From Bacillota bacterium (lineage in GTDB: Bacteria > Bacillota > Clostridia > Peptostreptococcales > Anaerovoracaceae): a stretch of 59,837 bases of DNA. The DNA lies in the NCBI GenBank assembly GCA_017445315.1, contig JAFSUI010000011.1, forward strand, positions 1 through 59,837. Direction: 5' to 3'. Below, piece after piece: positions 29,947-38,071 of this stretch (within the stretch, counting starts at the first letter, position 1; every line of letters starts with the position of its first letter). Under the pieces are notes generated by a model that was not told the DNA's origin, did not search any database, and was given only the letters and a program-made list of their open reading frames with translations. The position numbers and the translations under genes are program-made.

Positions 29947-29981
29947 TCATACCCCTCGCCTCTTAGGCAGAAAGGAAAAGT

Positions 29982-31154
29982 ATGGACTACGCAAAAGAAT
30001 CCCTTAGACTCCATGGCGAGTGGAAGGGAAAAATTGAAGTTGTCGCAACCGTCCCCGTAGAAAATAGAGAAGACCTAAGCCTTGCCTATACCCCCGGCGT
30101 TGCACAGCCCTGCCTTGAAATTCAAAAGGACATAAATAAATCCTACGAGTTAACTCGTCGCCACAATCTCTGCGCCGTAATAACTGACGGTAGCGCAGTT
30201 CTCGGACTCGGTGACATCGGTCCCGAGGCCGGAATGCCCGTCATGGAAGGTAAATGCGTTTTGTTTAAATCCTTTGGCGACGTAGATGCAATTCCGCTCT
30301 GCGTAAAAACAAAAGACGTAGATGAATTTGTAGAGACCGTATATAACATCTCCGGAAGTTTTGGCGGAATTAATTTGGAGGACATCTCCGCACCGCGCTG
30401 CTTTGAGATAGAAAGAAAGCTAAAAGAAAAATGCGATATCCCAATCTTCCACGACGACCAGCACGGAACCGCAGTCATCACACTCGCAGGTCTAACCAAC
30501 GCCCTAAAAGTCGTAGGTAAAAATAAGGAAGACGTAAAGATTGTAACATCAGGAGCCGGAGCTGCCGCAATCGCAATCGTAAAGCTCCTACTCTCCGCGG
30601 GATTTAATAATATCGTGATGACAGATAGATCCGGAATCATCTACGAAGGACGAGAAGGCCTAAACTGGATCAAAGAAGAAATGTCTCGCGTGACGAACCG
30701 TAATAAAGAAACAGGAACATTAGAAGACGCCATCAAAGGCGCCGACGTTTTCATCGGAGTTTCCGCACCCGGAACACTCACTAAAGAAATGGTAGAGACC
30801 ATGGCGCGCGATGCAATCATATTTGCATGCGCAAACCCGACACCGGAAATCTTTCCTGAAGATGCAAAAGCAGGCGGAGCCGCCGTCATCGCAACAGGAA
30901 GAAGCGATTATCCAAACCAGATCAATAACGTACTCGCATTCCCCGGAATCTTTAGAGGTGCATTTGACGTAAGAGCATCAGACATAAACGAAGAAATGAA
31001 AATGGCCGCCGCAAAAGCATTGGCCGACCTAGTATCAGACGAAGAACTCTCCGCCGATTATATAATCCCCGCCGCATTCGATAAGCGCGTCGGCCCCGCA
31101 GTAGCAAAGGCAGTCGCAGAAGCCGCAAGGATGAGCGGAGTTGCAAGGGTGTAG
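29982..31154 (+). CDS. NAD(P)-dependent malic enzyme
   Basis: 390 residues. The catalytic region has VPVENREDLSLAYTPGVAQPC and ITDGSAVLGLGDIGPEAGMPVMEGK; FHDDQHGTAVI is the metal/malate site; the Rossmann domain has SGAGAAAIAI near residue 190. It converts malate to pyruvate and CO2, producing NAD(P)H. This is the short bacterial form without the C-terminal phosphotransacetylase domain. AAAGGAAAAGT precedes the ATG. The cofactor choice is not resolved. Confidence 0.94.
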   Translation: MDYAKESLRLHGEWKGKIEVVATVPVENREDLSLAYTPGVAQPCLEIQKDINKSYELTRRHNLCAVITDGSAVLGLGDIGPEAGMPVMEGKCVLFKSFGDVDAIPLCVKTKDVDEFVETVYNISGSFGGINLEDISAPRCFEIERKLKEKCDIPIFHDDQHGTAVITLAGLTNALKVVGKNKEDVKIVTSGAGAAAIAIVKLLLSAGFNNIVMTDRSGIIYEGREGLNWIKEEMSRVTNRNKETGTLEDAIKGADVFIGVSAPGTLTKEMVETMARDAIIFACANPTPEIFPEDAKAGGAAVIATGRSDYPNQINNVLAFPGIFRGAFDVRASDINEEMKMAAAKALADLVSDEELSADYIIPAAFDKRVGPAVAKAVAEAARMSGVARV

Positions 31155-31173
31155 AAAACGAATTTCCCTTCCC

Positions 31174-31953
31174 TTACCCAAGTGCAACATCCAGCACCAT
31201 CATCACGGAGAATCCGAGCGCAAAAGATAAAACACCGATATGTGAATGCTCTCCCACCGACATTTCCGGAAGAAGTTCCTCCACGACTACGTAGAGCATG
31301 GCTCCCGCTGCAAAGCTTAGTAGATACGGCATAAATGGAATAAATAATCCCGCCGCAAGTACCGTAAGGAGACCTCCTATCGGCTCAACCAAGCCAGACA
31401 GCGCGCCCCCCATGAATGCCCGGCCTTTGCTCGTTCCTTCCGCGTGAAGCGGCATTGAGATGATCGCTCCCTCGGGGAAGTTCTGTATCGCAATTCCTAT
31501 CGCAAGCGCGAGCGCTCCGCCGATGCTTATCTCTGTGGATCCAGCGCGATACCCCGCATAGACCACGCCAACCGCCATACCCTCAGGTATATTGTGCAGC
31601 GTAACCGCAAGAACCATCATGGTCGTCTTGGCGAGCTTTGTTCTAGGGCCCTCGGCCTCATCAATCGCAACGTGAAAGTGCGGGATGACATTGTCCAGAA
31701 CCAGAAGGAACAACACGCCTATCCAGAACCCAACAAAAGCAGGAAGAAACGCCATCTTACCCATGCCCTGAGACTGCTCAATCGCAGGAATAATCAGGCT
31801 CCATATAGATGCCGCAACCATCACGCCGGCAGCGAACCCCGTGAGAGCCTTTTGGACGCGATTATTCATTTCGCCCTTCATAAAGAACACGCAGGCAGCG
31901 CCGCCCACAGTTCCAATGAAAGGAATTATCAATCCTAATATTACTTCGTTCAT
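31174..31953 (-). CDS. ZIP-family metal transporter
   Basis: About 259 residues from ATG 31953 (MNEVILGLIIPFIG); an upstream ATG at 31980 would add nine residues. Eight or so membrane helices. The metal path is marked by TLHNIPEGMAVGV in one helix and IQNFPEGAIISMPL in the next, with VVEELLPE near the end, the GufA-type ZIP signature. It likely imports zinc or another divalent metal. It converges with the malic enzyme gene, with 19 bases between the stops. Confidence 0.92.
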   Translation of the reverse strand: MNEVILGLIIPFIGTVGGAACVFFMKGEMNNRVQKALTGFAAGVMVAASIWSLIIPAIEQSQGMGKMAFLPAFVGFWIGVLFLLVLDNVIPHFHVAIDEAEGPRTKLAKTTMMVLAVTLHNIPEGMAVGVVYAGYRAGSTEISIGGALALAIGIAIQNFPEGAIISMPLHAEGTSKGRAFMGGALSGLVEPIGGLLTVLAAGLFIPFMPYLLSFAAGAMLYVVVEELLPEMSVGEHSHIGVLSFALGFSVMMVLDVALG

Positions 31954-31986
31954 ATTTGAATAATACCACTCCGCCAACATGCCTAA

Positions 31987-32014
31987 ACAAAAAAGGACGC
32001 GTCTCCGCGTCCTT
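31987..32014 (-). terminator. Terminator of the glutathione peroxidase gene
   Basis: On the minus strand AAGGACGCG pairs with CGCGTCCTT around GAGA, followed by a T-run. Confidence 0.85.
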
Positions 32015-32034
32015 GGTTTCTAAAGTGTAGTTCA

Positions 32035-32580
32035 TTACAACGCTGCCACGACAGCCGCCTTAACCTCCGCCATATCTACAGTCGGCTCAAAGCGAGCGAC
32101 AACCTTTCCCTCTCTATCAACAAGGAACTTTGTGAAGTTCCAGCCGATGTATGTCTTGTCGCCGTATGCTTTGTTGTTTGCGTCGGCAAACTTCTTGAGG
32201 GCGGCATTCTTGAGGCCCTTACCAAAGCCAACAAACGGCTTCTCCGTCCCAAGATAAGCAAATAGCGGATCAGCCGTCTCGCCGTTCACATCAATCTTGG
32301 CAAACTGCGGAAACTCAGTTCCAAACTTGAGCGTGCAGAACTCGTGGATCTCTTCGTCGGATTCCGGCGCCTGATTGGCAAACTGATTGCAAGGGAAGTC
32401 AAGAATCTCAAAGCCCTGATCCCTTAGTTCCTTATACATCGCTTCAAGCGGCTCATAGTGCGGAGTGAACCCGCAGCCAGTAGCCGTATTCACAATCAAA
32501 AGTACCTTACCCTTATATTCTGCCAAGCTAACATCATTTCCCGCTCTGTCCTTTACCGTAAAATCATAAACTGTATTCAT
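32035..32580 (-). CDS. Glutathione peroxidase family thiol peroxidase
   Basis: 181 residues. NTATGCGFTPHYEPLEAMY carries the peroxidatic Cys (Cys in place of selenocysteine), followed by LDFPCNQFANQAP and WNFTKFLVD, the conserved Gln and Trp/Asn sites. In Firmicutes these enzymes usually take electrons from thioredoxin. It reduces hydroperoxides, which suits an anaerobe exposed to oxygen. The next gene upstream is a flavodoxin-rubredoxin fusion on the same strand, a likely redox neighbour. Confidence 0.93.
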   Translation of the reverse strand: MNTVYDFTVKDRAGNDVSLAEYKGKVLLIVNTATGCGFTPHYEPLEAMYKELRDQGFEILDFPCNQFANQAPESDEEIHEFCTLKFGTEFPQFAKIDVNGETADPLFAYLGTEKPFVGFGKGLKNAALKKFADANNKAYGDKTYIGWNFTKFLVDREGKVVARFEPTVDMAEVKAAVVAAL

Positions 32581-32609
32581 TTTTTCTCTCCCTTATTAAA
32601 TTTTTTTAT

Positions 32610-33239
32610 TTACATCTTCTTAAACACGCTCGCGGGCTGTCCGCATACCGGACATTTTTCAGGTGGTTCATCACCCGTGTGAACACATCCGCAAACCGTG
32701 CAGATCCACCTGGTCTTTCCGGCATTTGGATCCTCCGGAACAGGAAGCTCCGAAAGAAGCTTTGATATGTCGTCCGCGATTTTTCTTGCATCATCTTCGC
32801 TGAACTCACCCATGTCCGTAATCGTCATGCCCGTAAGCTCACTGAACTTTCCAAGAAGCGCCTGCTCCTCAGGTGTGAGAGTCGCAACCCTTAGCTGCCC
32901 TTTCATAAAGAAAGAATTGAAGCTTGCAGGCTCCGCAAGATTCTTGAGTCCCTCAGCTACAGACGGAAACTCCTTCTCGGAGAACAGTCCTTCGCCAACA
33001 ACAACGAGGTTCTTATAGTTCAGCTTGCCCTTCATCTTTTCAACAAAGAGCTTTGTAAGCTGCGCAGTATATGGCCCACGGAAACCGAAGACCAAAATTA
33101 AATTATCGTATGTAGTTTCATCCTCAGCCTGAAAAGGCGTATCAACATTTATACAAAGAGCACCGAGCTTCTCAGCAATAATCGTCGCCAGCCTCTTGGC
33201 GCTTCCGTGCTGTGTCTCATAAGTAACAATATTTCTCAT
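32610..33239 (-). CDS. Flavodoxin-rubredoxin fusion protein
   Basis: 209 residues. The N-terminal flavodoxin-like domain begins MRNIVTYETQHGSAKRLATI (FMN phosphate loop). The C-terminal domain is a rubrerythrin-type rubredoxin, WICTVCGCVHTGDEPPEKCP followed by VCG, with two CxxC iron-binding knuckles. Such proteins carry electrons to peroxide or oxygen reductases. It lies 29 bases upstream of the glutathione peroxidase gene on the same strand and is probably co-transcribed with it. Confidence 0.88.
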   Translation of the reverse strand: MRNIVTYETQHGSAKRLATIIAEKLGALCINVDTPFQAEDETTYDNLILVFGFRGPYTAQLTKLFVEKMKGKLNYKNLVVVGEGLFSEKEFPSVAEGLKNLAEPASFNSFFMKGQLRVATLTPEEQALLGKFSELTGMTITDMGEFSEDDARKIADDISKLLSELPVPEDPNAGKTRWICTVCGCVHTGDEPPEKCPVCGQPASVFKKM

Positions 33240-33296
33240 AATTCTACCTCCGTTAGAAGAAATATACCTCTTTTGGGTGGGATGTAAACAAAGGGT

Positions 33297-33569
33297 TCAG
33301 ATTTCTCCGATCTTATAAAGCTCCCACCTAATATCTCTTCCCACGTATTTGAGGTCGTACTGAATCTGCCGCCTCCCAACAATGCTCCGGCAAGTATAGG
33401 TGATGTCCTTAGGCGTATTGCGATTGTTTATAGAAAGATCGGTAACCTTATCCACCTTGATTACCGTTTCCTTCCCCGTGTTATCTCTAAATCTAAACCT
33501 AATAGGCTCCGGAATCTCGCCAGCCCTAAATACCGCAATCATATCCACAGTCGTTCTAAGCGCCTTCAT
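33297..33569 (-). CDS. Small conserved-looking protein, unknown function
   Basis: 90 residues from ATG 33569, chosen because AGGAGGTG lies eight bases before it. MKALRTTVDMIAVFRAGEIP, then IRFRFRDNTGKETVIKVDKV and a hydrophilic end (YVGRDIRWELYKIGEI). It is all soluble and beta-rich in appearance. I do not recognise a family. It has its own intergenic space on both sides. Confidence 0.7.
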   Translation of the reverse strand: MKALRTTVDMIAVFRAGEIPEPIRFRFRDNTGKETVIKVDKVTDLSINNRNTPKDITYTCRSIVGRRQIQYDLKYVGRDIRWELYKIGEI

Positions 33570-33655
33570 CTTGCCCACCTCCTTGTTCGGTAGGGTTATT
33601 ATAAAACACGAACAAACGTTTGTAAAGGCGGAATGTTTTCCGGCCGTAACAAAGA

Positions 33656-33682
33656 GCAAAAAATCGGCCCTTTGGCCGATTT
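33656..33682 (-). terminator. Terminator after the NUDIX gene
   Basis: AAATCGGCC / GGCCGATTT, a 9-bp stem with a four-base loop, followed on the minus strand by TTTTTTG. It lies about 50 bases after the NUDIX stop. Confidence 0.85.
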
Positions 33683-33732
33683 ATGTTTGAGTTTCAGCGT
33701 TTTCTAAAGCGGACGGTCGCGTTAGTTCTCCT

Positions 33733-34143
33733 TTAAGCGCTATAAGTCATCCTCTCTCTTATTTCTTCAACAACTTCTATATCCGCTGGTAACCAATTAA
33801 CACTGTCAAGATTCTCAGCAGATAGCCACTTGGCCGCTTCGTGCTCAAGTAATACTATTTCTCCATCTTCTAAGTGACAAAAGAAGCAATCCATTGAAAG
33901 ATGGAACTCCGGATAATCATACTCCACGGTGCACAGGAAATCATCAACAGATACAGTGGCATCCAGTTCTTCTTCTATTTCCCTAACAAGAGCGTCCTCG
34001 GGTAGTTCCCCTTCTTCTATCTTCCCTCCGGGAAACTCCCACCAATCTTTGTACTCGCCATATCCTCGCTGCGTGGCAAAGATTTCTGTCTGTCCTTCTT
34101 TTTCTCTTGTTATTATTGCTGCAACAACTCTTATGTTTTTCAT
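33733..34143 (-). CDS. NUDIX hydrolase, MutT-like (deoxy)nucleoside triphosphatase
   Basis: 136 residues. The Nudix box is GGKIEEGELPEDALVREIEEEL (split here as GGKIEEGE, then REIEEEL), complete with catalytic Glu residues; WWEFPGGK precedes it. It likely hydrolyses damaged or unusual nucleoside triphosphates such as 8-oxo-dGTP. The start overlaps the stop of the upstream DUF2075 helicase gene by four bases, so the two are translationally coupled and probably act in one process. Confidence 0.92.
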   Translation of the reverse strand: MKNIRVVAAIITREKEGQTEIFATQRGYGEYKDWWEFPGGKIEEGELPEDALVREIEEELDATVSVDDFLCTVEYDYPEFHLSMDCFFCHLEDGEIVLLEHEAAKWLSAENLDSVNWLPADIEVVEEIRERMTYSA

Positions 34144-36281
34144 TCCAATACTTCTATGCCTAGGCTCTTCAAATAGTTAAATGTACCATCATAGAATTCC
34201 GGAAGCCTTGTGCTGTCCTCAGGGAATCCACTCGAGGTTCTATTACTATTACCTTCAGGCACACATATAACCATACCTGCTCTTGCACGTGTAAGTAAAA
34301 CACGATATGCGTTAAGCATATACTTCAGTCTATCAGCCTTGCTTTCCGAATTAGCTATAAGTTCGTTCCACTCTGTTTTTCCATTAAAGGTATAGAAATG
34401 CCACTCGCCATTCTCATATCTCATATCAGCATCCCAAAGAAGACATGTATAATCCAACTCCAGTCCTTGAACTTGAATTTCTGTGGCTGCGTCCTCCAAA
34501 TAATTTGATGACCTTGTATCAATTTTGTCCTCTAGGAACCAATGTACAGCGTCTTTATCACCTGCAGGCAATACATGTATCCCAAGCGGTTTATATCTTG
34601 CAGACTCTTTGGTTATCAAGACTCCTGTTCGCTCAGAACCTCTAACTCTATCGTGTAGCCACGCCTTTGCCTTTTCCATGTCACGAGTTAAAACTATCGG
34701 ATATTTTTCTTTAATATCCTCGTATATATTTCTCGCACTTCCGTCTATAGCAAGAAGCGAATGAACAAAGGCAGAAACTTTTTCGGCTCTGTACGATCTA
34801 AGAGAAACCCCAAGGTGGAGGCTTTCAGAATATGTTACATTTTTGTTGTTCGCCAAGAGTTCATTGACTTTGCCTTCTGCATATTCTGGCTCTGTAAGCT
34901 GCGGAGAAATGTAAACTTTCCAATGAGTATATATTTCATTAAGCGCCTTAATCCATTCAGCAATTCCTGCTTCACCTGTATGGATTTCCTGACCACCGCC
35001 TACGAGACATACTATTGTCGCCCAATCTTCTCTTTGGTCCAGAGACCATATAAGAAATGCGGCTTCAGAAACAGGGAAGTTTGGAACCTTGAGCTTATTG
35101 CCGTATGTCCCACCTCTCTTCAGATAATCTGCGAGTCTCTTGTGTGTCCACGAGCGCTGCGCTTCATCAAAAATCGCAACATGCTCTACCTCTCCATAAC
35201 CGGCATCCTGCAGCTTAACCGCTTTATCAGGATCAATTTCAAGAATGCCATTCTCAACAGGGTTCTTTATCTTTGCTAGCATGTTGTCACGATAGCGATG
35301 GATTATTTGTATAAACTTTCCTACTTCACGTTCGGAGTCTGACTTATTTTTCTTTTCGCCTCTTTCTTTGCACTTTGCATAATTATCTCTTGCCAAAGCT
35401 TCAGTAAGAACAGCAACCAGCGGGCCATTTCCAGATAGATATACTGCACCCTCATCCTCAACAGGCTCATCAAAGCCTTGATAAGTCTGCCTAACCGCAA
35501 CATCAAGGCCGACAAGTGTTTTGCCTGCTCCGGGTACACCGGTCACAAAGCAAATACTCTTTTCTCTGTTTTCTTTGCTCCTACGAATAACGTCCAGAAT
35601 ATATGCAATCGTAGCATCCGTTGATACATCGTCTGCTTCGTGCCTGACAATGTCTTCAACAGAGTGACTCTCATAAAGAGTTCTAGCCGCCTCTATTATC
35701 GTAGGTGTCGGTGCATATGGGCTTATAATCCAATCAGTGTTTACTGGCGATTCATTCGGATATTTGTTCAATACAAGATGTATTAGATTCTGAAGTCCAT
35801 CCTCCCCTGTCATCAGCGGGTTAATAACTCCGTCGTCATAAACAGACTCTTGAACTACTGTAGATGAATCATTGTATTTTGTTGCAACAAGAATTGGTGC
35901 AATCTTTCTGTCCTCGCTGAACTTGTGGAAATTCTTTAGATCCAACGCATAGTCAAGCACTTGGTCTATATCGCTCTCAAGCACTTTTGTTTGTCCCGCT
36001 TTGAACTCGAGACAGAAGATGATGCCATGTAGAAGTAGGACTACGTCTATCCTCTTACCAAGTCGCGGAATATCATACTCAAACACAATGCGTCCATCAG
36101 ATTTATCCCTTGGAGCAAGTACCTTCTTAAGTATTTCAATCTCTTGCATCCATGCTTCTCTGGTGTTCGTTCCCGCGTCTCCATGATAGTTATCGCAAAG
36201 CACGCCAAAAATAGCTTCCTTCTCCTTTGCAAGAAAAGCATCTATTTTGCTATCGTATAGGCATCTCGGATTTTTCCGCAT
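34140..36281 (-). CDS. DUF2075-type nuclease-helicase
   Basis: 713 residues. The N-terminal ~170 residues look like a restriction-endonuclease fold (RIDVVLLLHGIIFCLEFKAG has the D...ExK pattern). Then comes a Superfamily 1-like helicase of the DUF2075 group: Walker A FVTGVPGAGKTLVGLDVA near residue 245, Walker B AIFDEAQRSW, and LLTRARAG near the C-terminus. AGGTGG lies four bases before the ATG. The nuclease part plus helicase plus a coupled NUDIX gene resembles a nucleic-acid processing or defence module; the actual role is unknown. An A/T-rich gap separates it from the gene to the right. Confidence 0.85.
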   Translation of the reverse strand: MRKNPRCLYDSKIDAFLAKEKEAIFGVLCDNYHGDAGTNTREAWMQEIEILKKVLAPRDKSDGRIVFEYDIPRLGKRIDVVLLLHGIIFCLEFKAGQTKVLESDIDQVLDYALDLKNFHKFSEDRKIAPILVATKYNDSSTVVQESVYDDGVINPLMTGEDGLQNLIHLVLNKYPNESPVNTDWIISPYAPTPTIIEAARTLYESHSVEDIVRHEADDVSTDATIAYILDVIRRSKENREKSICFVTGVPGAGKTLVGLDVAVRQTYQGFDEPVEDEGAVYLSGNGPLVAVLTEALARDNYAKCKERGEKKNKSDSEREVGKFIQIIHRYRDNMLAKIKNPVENGILEIDPDKAVKLQDAGYGEVEHVAIFDEAQRSWTHKRLADYLKRGGTYGNKLKVPNFPVSEAAFLIWSLDQREDWATIVCLVGGGQEIHTGEAGIAEWIKALNEIYTHWKVYISPQLTEPEYAEGKVNELLANNKNVTYSESLHLGVSLRSYRAEKVSAFVHSLLAIDGSARNIYEDIKEKYPIVLTRDMEKAKAWLHDRVRGSERTGVLITKESARYKPLGIHVLPAGDKDAVHWFLEDKIDTRSSNYLEDAATEIQVQGLELDYTCLLWDADMRYENGEWHFYTFNGKTEWNELIANSESKADRLKYMLNAYRVLLTRARAGMVICVPEGNSNRTSSGFPEDSTRLPEFYDGTFNYLKSLGIEVLE

Positions 36282-36399
36282 AAGGCCACCTATTCTTACA
36301 TTAAAGTTTCATGTCTTATTATACCATCCGCCCTATTTTCAGACAATTCCCCATACAACCAAGCGCCCATTTTTTGCCCCTTTACGGGCTTTCTGCATC

Positions 36400-36429
36400 A
36401 AAAAACCTCCCGCGATCACTCGCGAGAGG
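36400..36429 (-). terminator. Terminator of the VWA / ADP-ribosylglycohydrolase operon
   Basis: On the minus strand CCTCTCGCG pairs with CGCGGGAGG (one T-G pair) and is followed by TTTTTT. The same stem sequence is reused at 48687-48713 and 59458-59488. Confidence 0.85.
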
Positions 36430-36471
36430 CACAGCCACAGTTGCGTACAGTCTACATTAACAAACACCCAC

Positions 36472-37284
36472 TCAATAATCCACCAAATATATCCCTATCG
36501 CAACATAAAACCTTCCTACAACATCCTTCAAATCTGATGGGATTAATAGATCCGCCTCGTTAATTAAACTAACCGGTATCCCATAAAACGCCTCCGCAAT
36601 CGATCCTGCAATCGCAGCTTGGGTGTCGGCATCGCCGCCAAGGGAAACAGCTTCTCGCACAACGCTTTCGTACGAGTCTCCATCCAGGAATGCGATTATT
36701 GATTCTGGCACTGAACCCTGGCATGTTTCATCAAACCTATATCCCGGGCGGATATCGGCGCAGGTGCGATTAAGATCATACCCAAACTCACTTTCGATGT
36801 ATTCCTTTATCTCCTCTTTTGATGAGCCGTTCCTTGCCATATATATTGCGGTAGTTACCGACTCTGCTCCTTTAATTCCTTCCGGATGATTATGTGTCAC
36901 TTCCGCAGAGAGACGCGCCATCTTTCTTGTGGTCTCCATGTTGTCATATAACCAGCCACATGGGGACGCTCTCATAGCAGATCCGTTGCCATAACTATTG
37001 TACGGCTCCATGCTTGACGAGCGTAACCAACCATTAAACCTGCCGCCATATCCGGCGCTGGGATATTTATTCCCCCAGCGCCTCATGGACTCAATAAACA
37101 TATCTTTAATTTCCTCATCCGATTCCGTTCCATTTAACCCGATCAAAACCTCTGCAACGGCAACCGTCATTACCGAATCATCTGTCGGCGCACTATGAGG
37201 GGCCATCCAAACAAAATCTTTTTTCTTTGTTGGATGGAATTCATAAACACTCCCAACCATGTCCCCGATTATCGCACCATACAT
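36472..37284 (-). CDS. ADP-ribosylglycohydrolase (DraG-like)
   Basis: 270 residues from ATG 37284, which overlaps the VWA gene end and follows AAGGGGG; ten more upstream residues are possible but unlikely. It begins MYGAIIGDMVGSVYEF. Metal and ADP-ribose sites are visible in APTDDSVMTVAVAEV and LGGDADTQAAIAGSIAEAFYG, the two halves of the dinuclear Mg site. It removes ADP-ribose from proteins or small molecules. It is coupled to a VWA protein, and a macrodomain protein lies just upstream on the same strand, making this an ADP-ribose-oriented neighbourhood. Confidence 0.92.
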   Translation of the reverse strand: MYGAIIGDMVGSVYEFHPTKKKDFVWMAPHSAPTDDSVMTVAVAEVLIGLNGTESDEEIKDMFIESMRRWGNKYPSAGYGGRFNGWLRSSSMEPYNSYGNGSAMRASPCGWLYDNMETTRKMARLSAEVTHNHPEGIKGAESVTTAIYMARNGSSKEEIKEYIESEFGYDLNRTCADIRPGYRFDETCQGSVPESIIAFLDGDSYESVVREAVSLGGDADTQAAIAGSIAEAFYGIPVSLINEADLLIPSDLKDVVGRFYVAIGIYLVDY

Positions 37285-37285
37285 A

Positions 37286-37969
37286 TTATTTCGCCCCCTT
37301 GCTTCTCTTCGCAAAGTCCTTCTTTACGCTCTTTAAAATATCTCCGCTGATTGAACCACATTCTCTAAGTTCTGTGATTGCCTCGGTTACTGCCATATAA
37401 TTGGTTTCAATTCCCACACTGTCGTTATGATAGCTCGCTGATCTTTCTGCGCTTATACCAAGTCTTCCAGCTTCGCTTACGGCGTCCATATTTGCACCGA
37501 GGAAGAGAAATTCCCAACCGTACTTCTCTTGCTGACGGCCGATCATTTGCTTAATGCCTCTATACGTGTATTCTCTGCTAGCGTTTTCCATGCCATCGGT
37601 GGTGATGATAAACAAAGTCTTTGATGGAACATCCTCTTCTCTGGCATACTTGTGAACATTACCTATGTGATGTATCGCCCTACCAATTGCATCAAGAAGC
37701 GCTGTGCATCCTCTGACATAGTATTCGTCCTCCGTGAGTTTCTCCACTTTCTGGATAGGAACTCTGTCGTGTATCACTTCGTGCTCGTTATCAAAGAGCA
37801 CAGTTGACCAATACACTTCGCCCTTTTCTTTCTTTTGCTTTTCAAGGGTTGAGTTGAAGCCGCCGATTGTGTCAGCTTCGAGGCCTCCCATTGATCCACT
37901 TCTGTCCAGGATAAAAACGACTTCTACCAATTCATTCTTCTTAACTTCTTTTACACTTTTCTTTGCCAT
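37286..37969 (-). CDS. VWA domain protein, TerY-like
   Basis: 227 residues from ATG 37969 (GGGAGG eight bases before). A single von Willebrand A domain with the metal-ion site DRSGSMGG at the start, a Thr (GCTALLDAIG) in the middle and TTDGMENAS. It resembles the VWA proteins found with tellurite-resistance and metal-dependent enzyme clusters, which bind partner proteins through Mg. It is coupled to the ADP-ribosylglycohydrolase gene, so it may act as its adaptor. Confidence 0.88.
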   Translation of the reverse strand: MAKKSVKEVKKNELVEVVFILDRSGSMGGLEADTIGGFNSTLEKQKKEKGEVYWSTVLFDNEHEVIHDRVPIQKVEKLTEDEYYVRGCTALLDAIGRAIHHIGNVHKYAREEDVPSKTLFIITTDGMENASREYTYRGIKQMIGRQQEKYGWEFLFLGANMDAVSEAGRLGISAERSASYHNDSVGIETNYMAVTEAITELRECGSISGDILKSVKKDFAKRSKGAK

Positions 37970-38032
37970 GTCCATTACCTCCCTGTGAACTACATTTTTT
38001 ATCTTGAGGTAATGATAGCAATCTCAAAAACT

Positions 38033-38055
38033 AAAAAGGTCGCCCATAAAGCGAC
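38033..38055 (-). terminator. Weak terminator after the macrodomain gene
   Basis: On the minus strand GTCGC pairs with GCGAC around TTTATGG, followed by CTTTTTAG. The stem is only five pairs, but the placement 17 bases after the macrodomain stop fits. Confidence 0.45.
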
Positions 38056-38071
38056 AATTTTAGGCTCTTGT

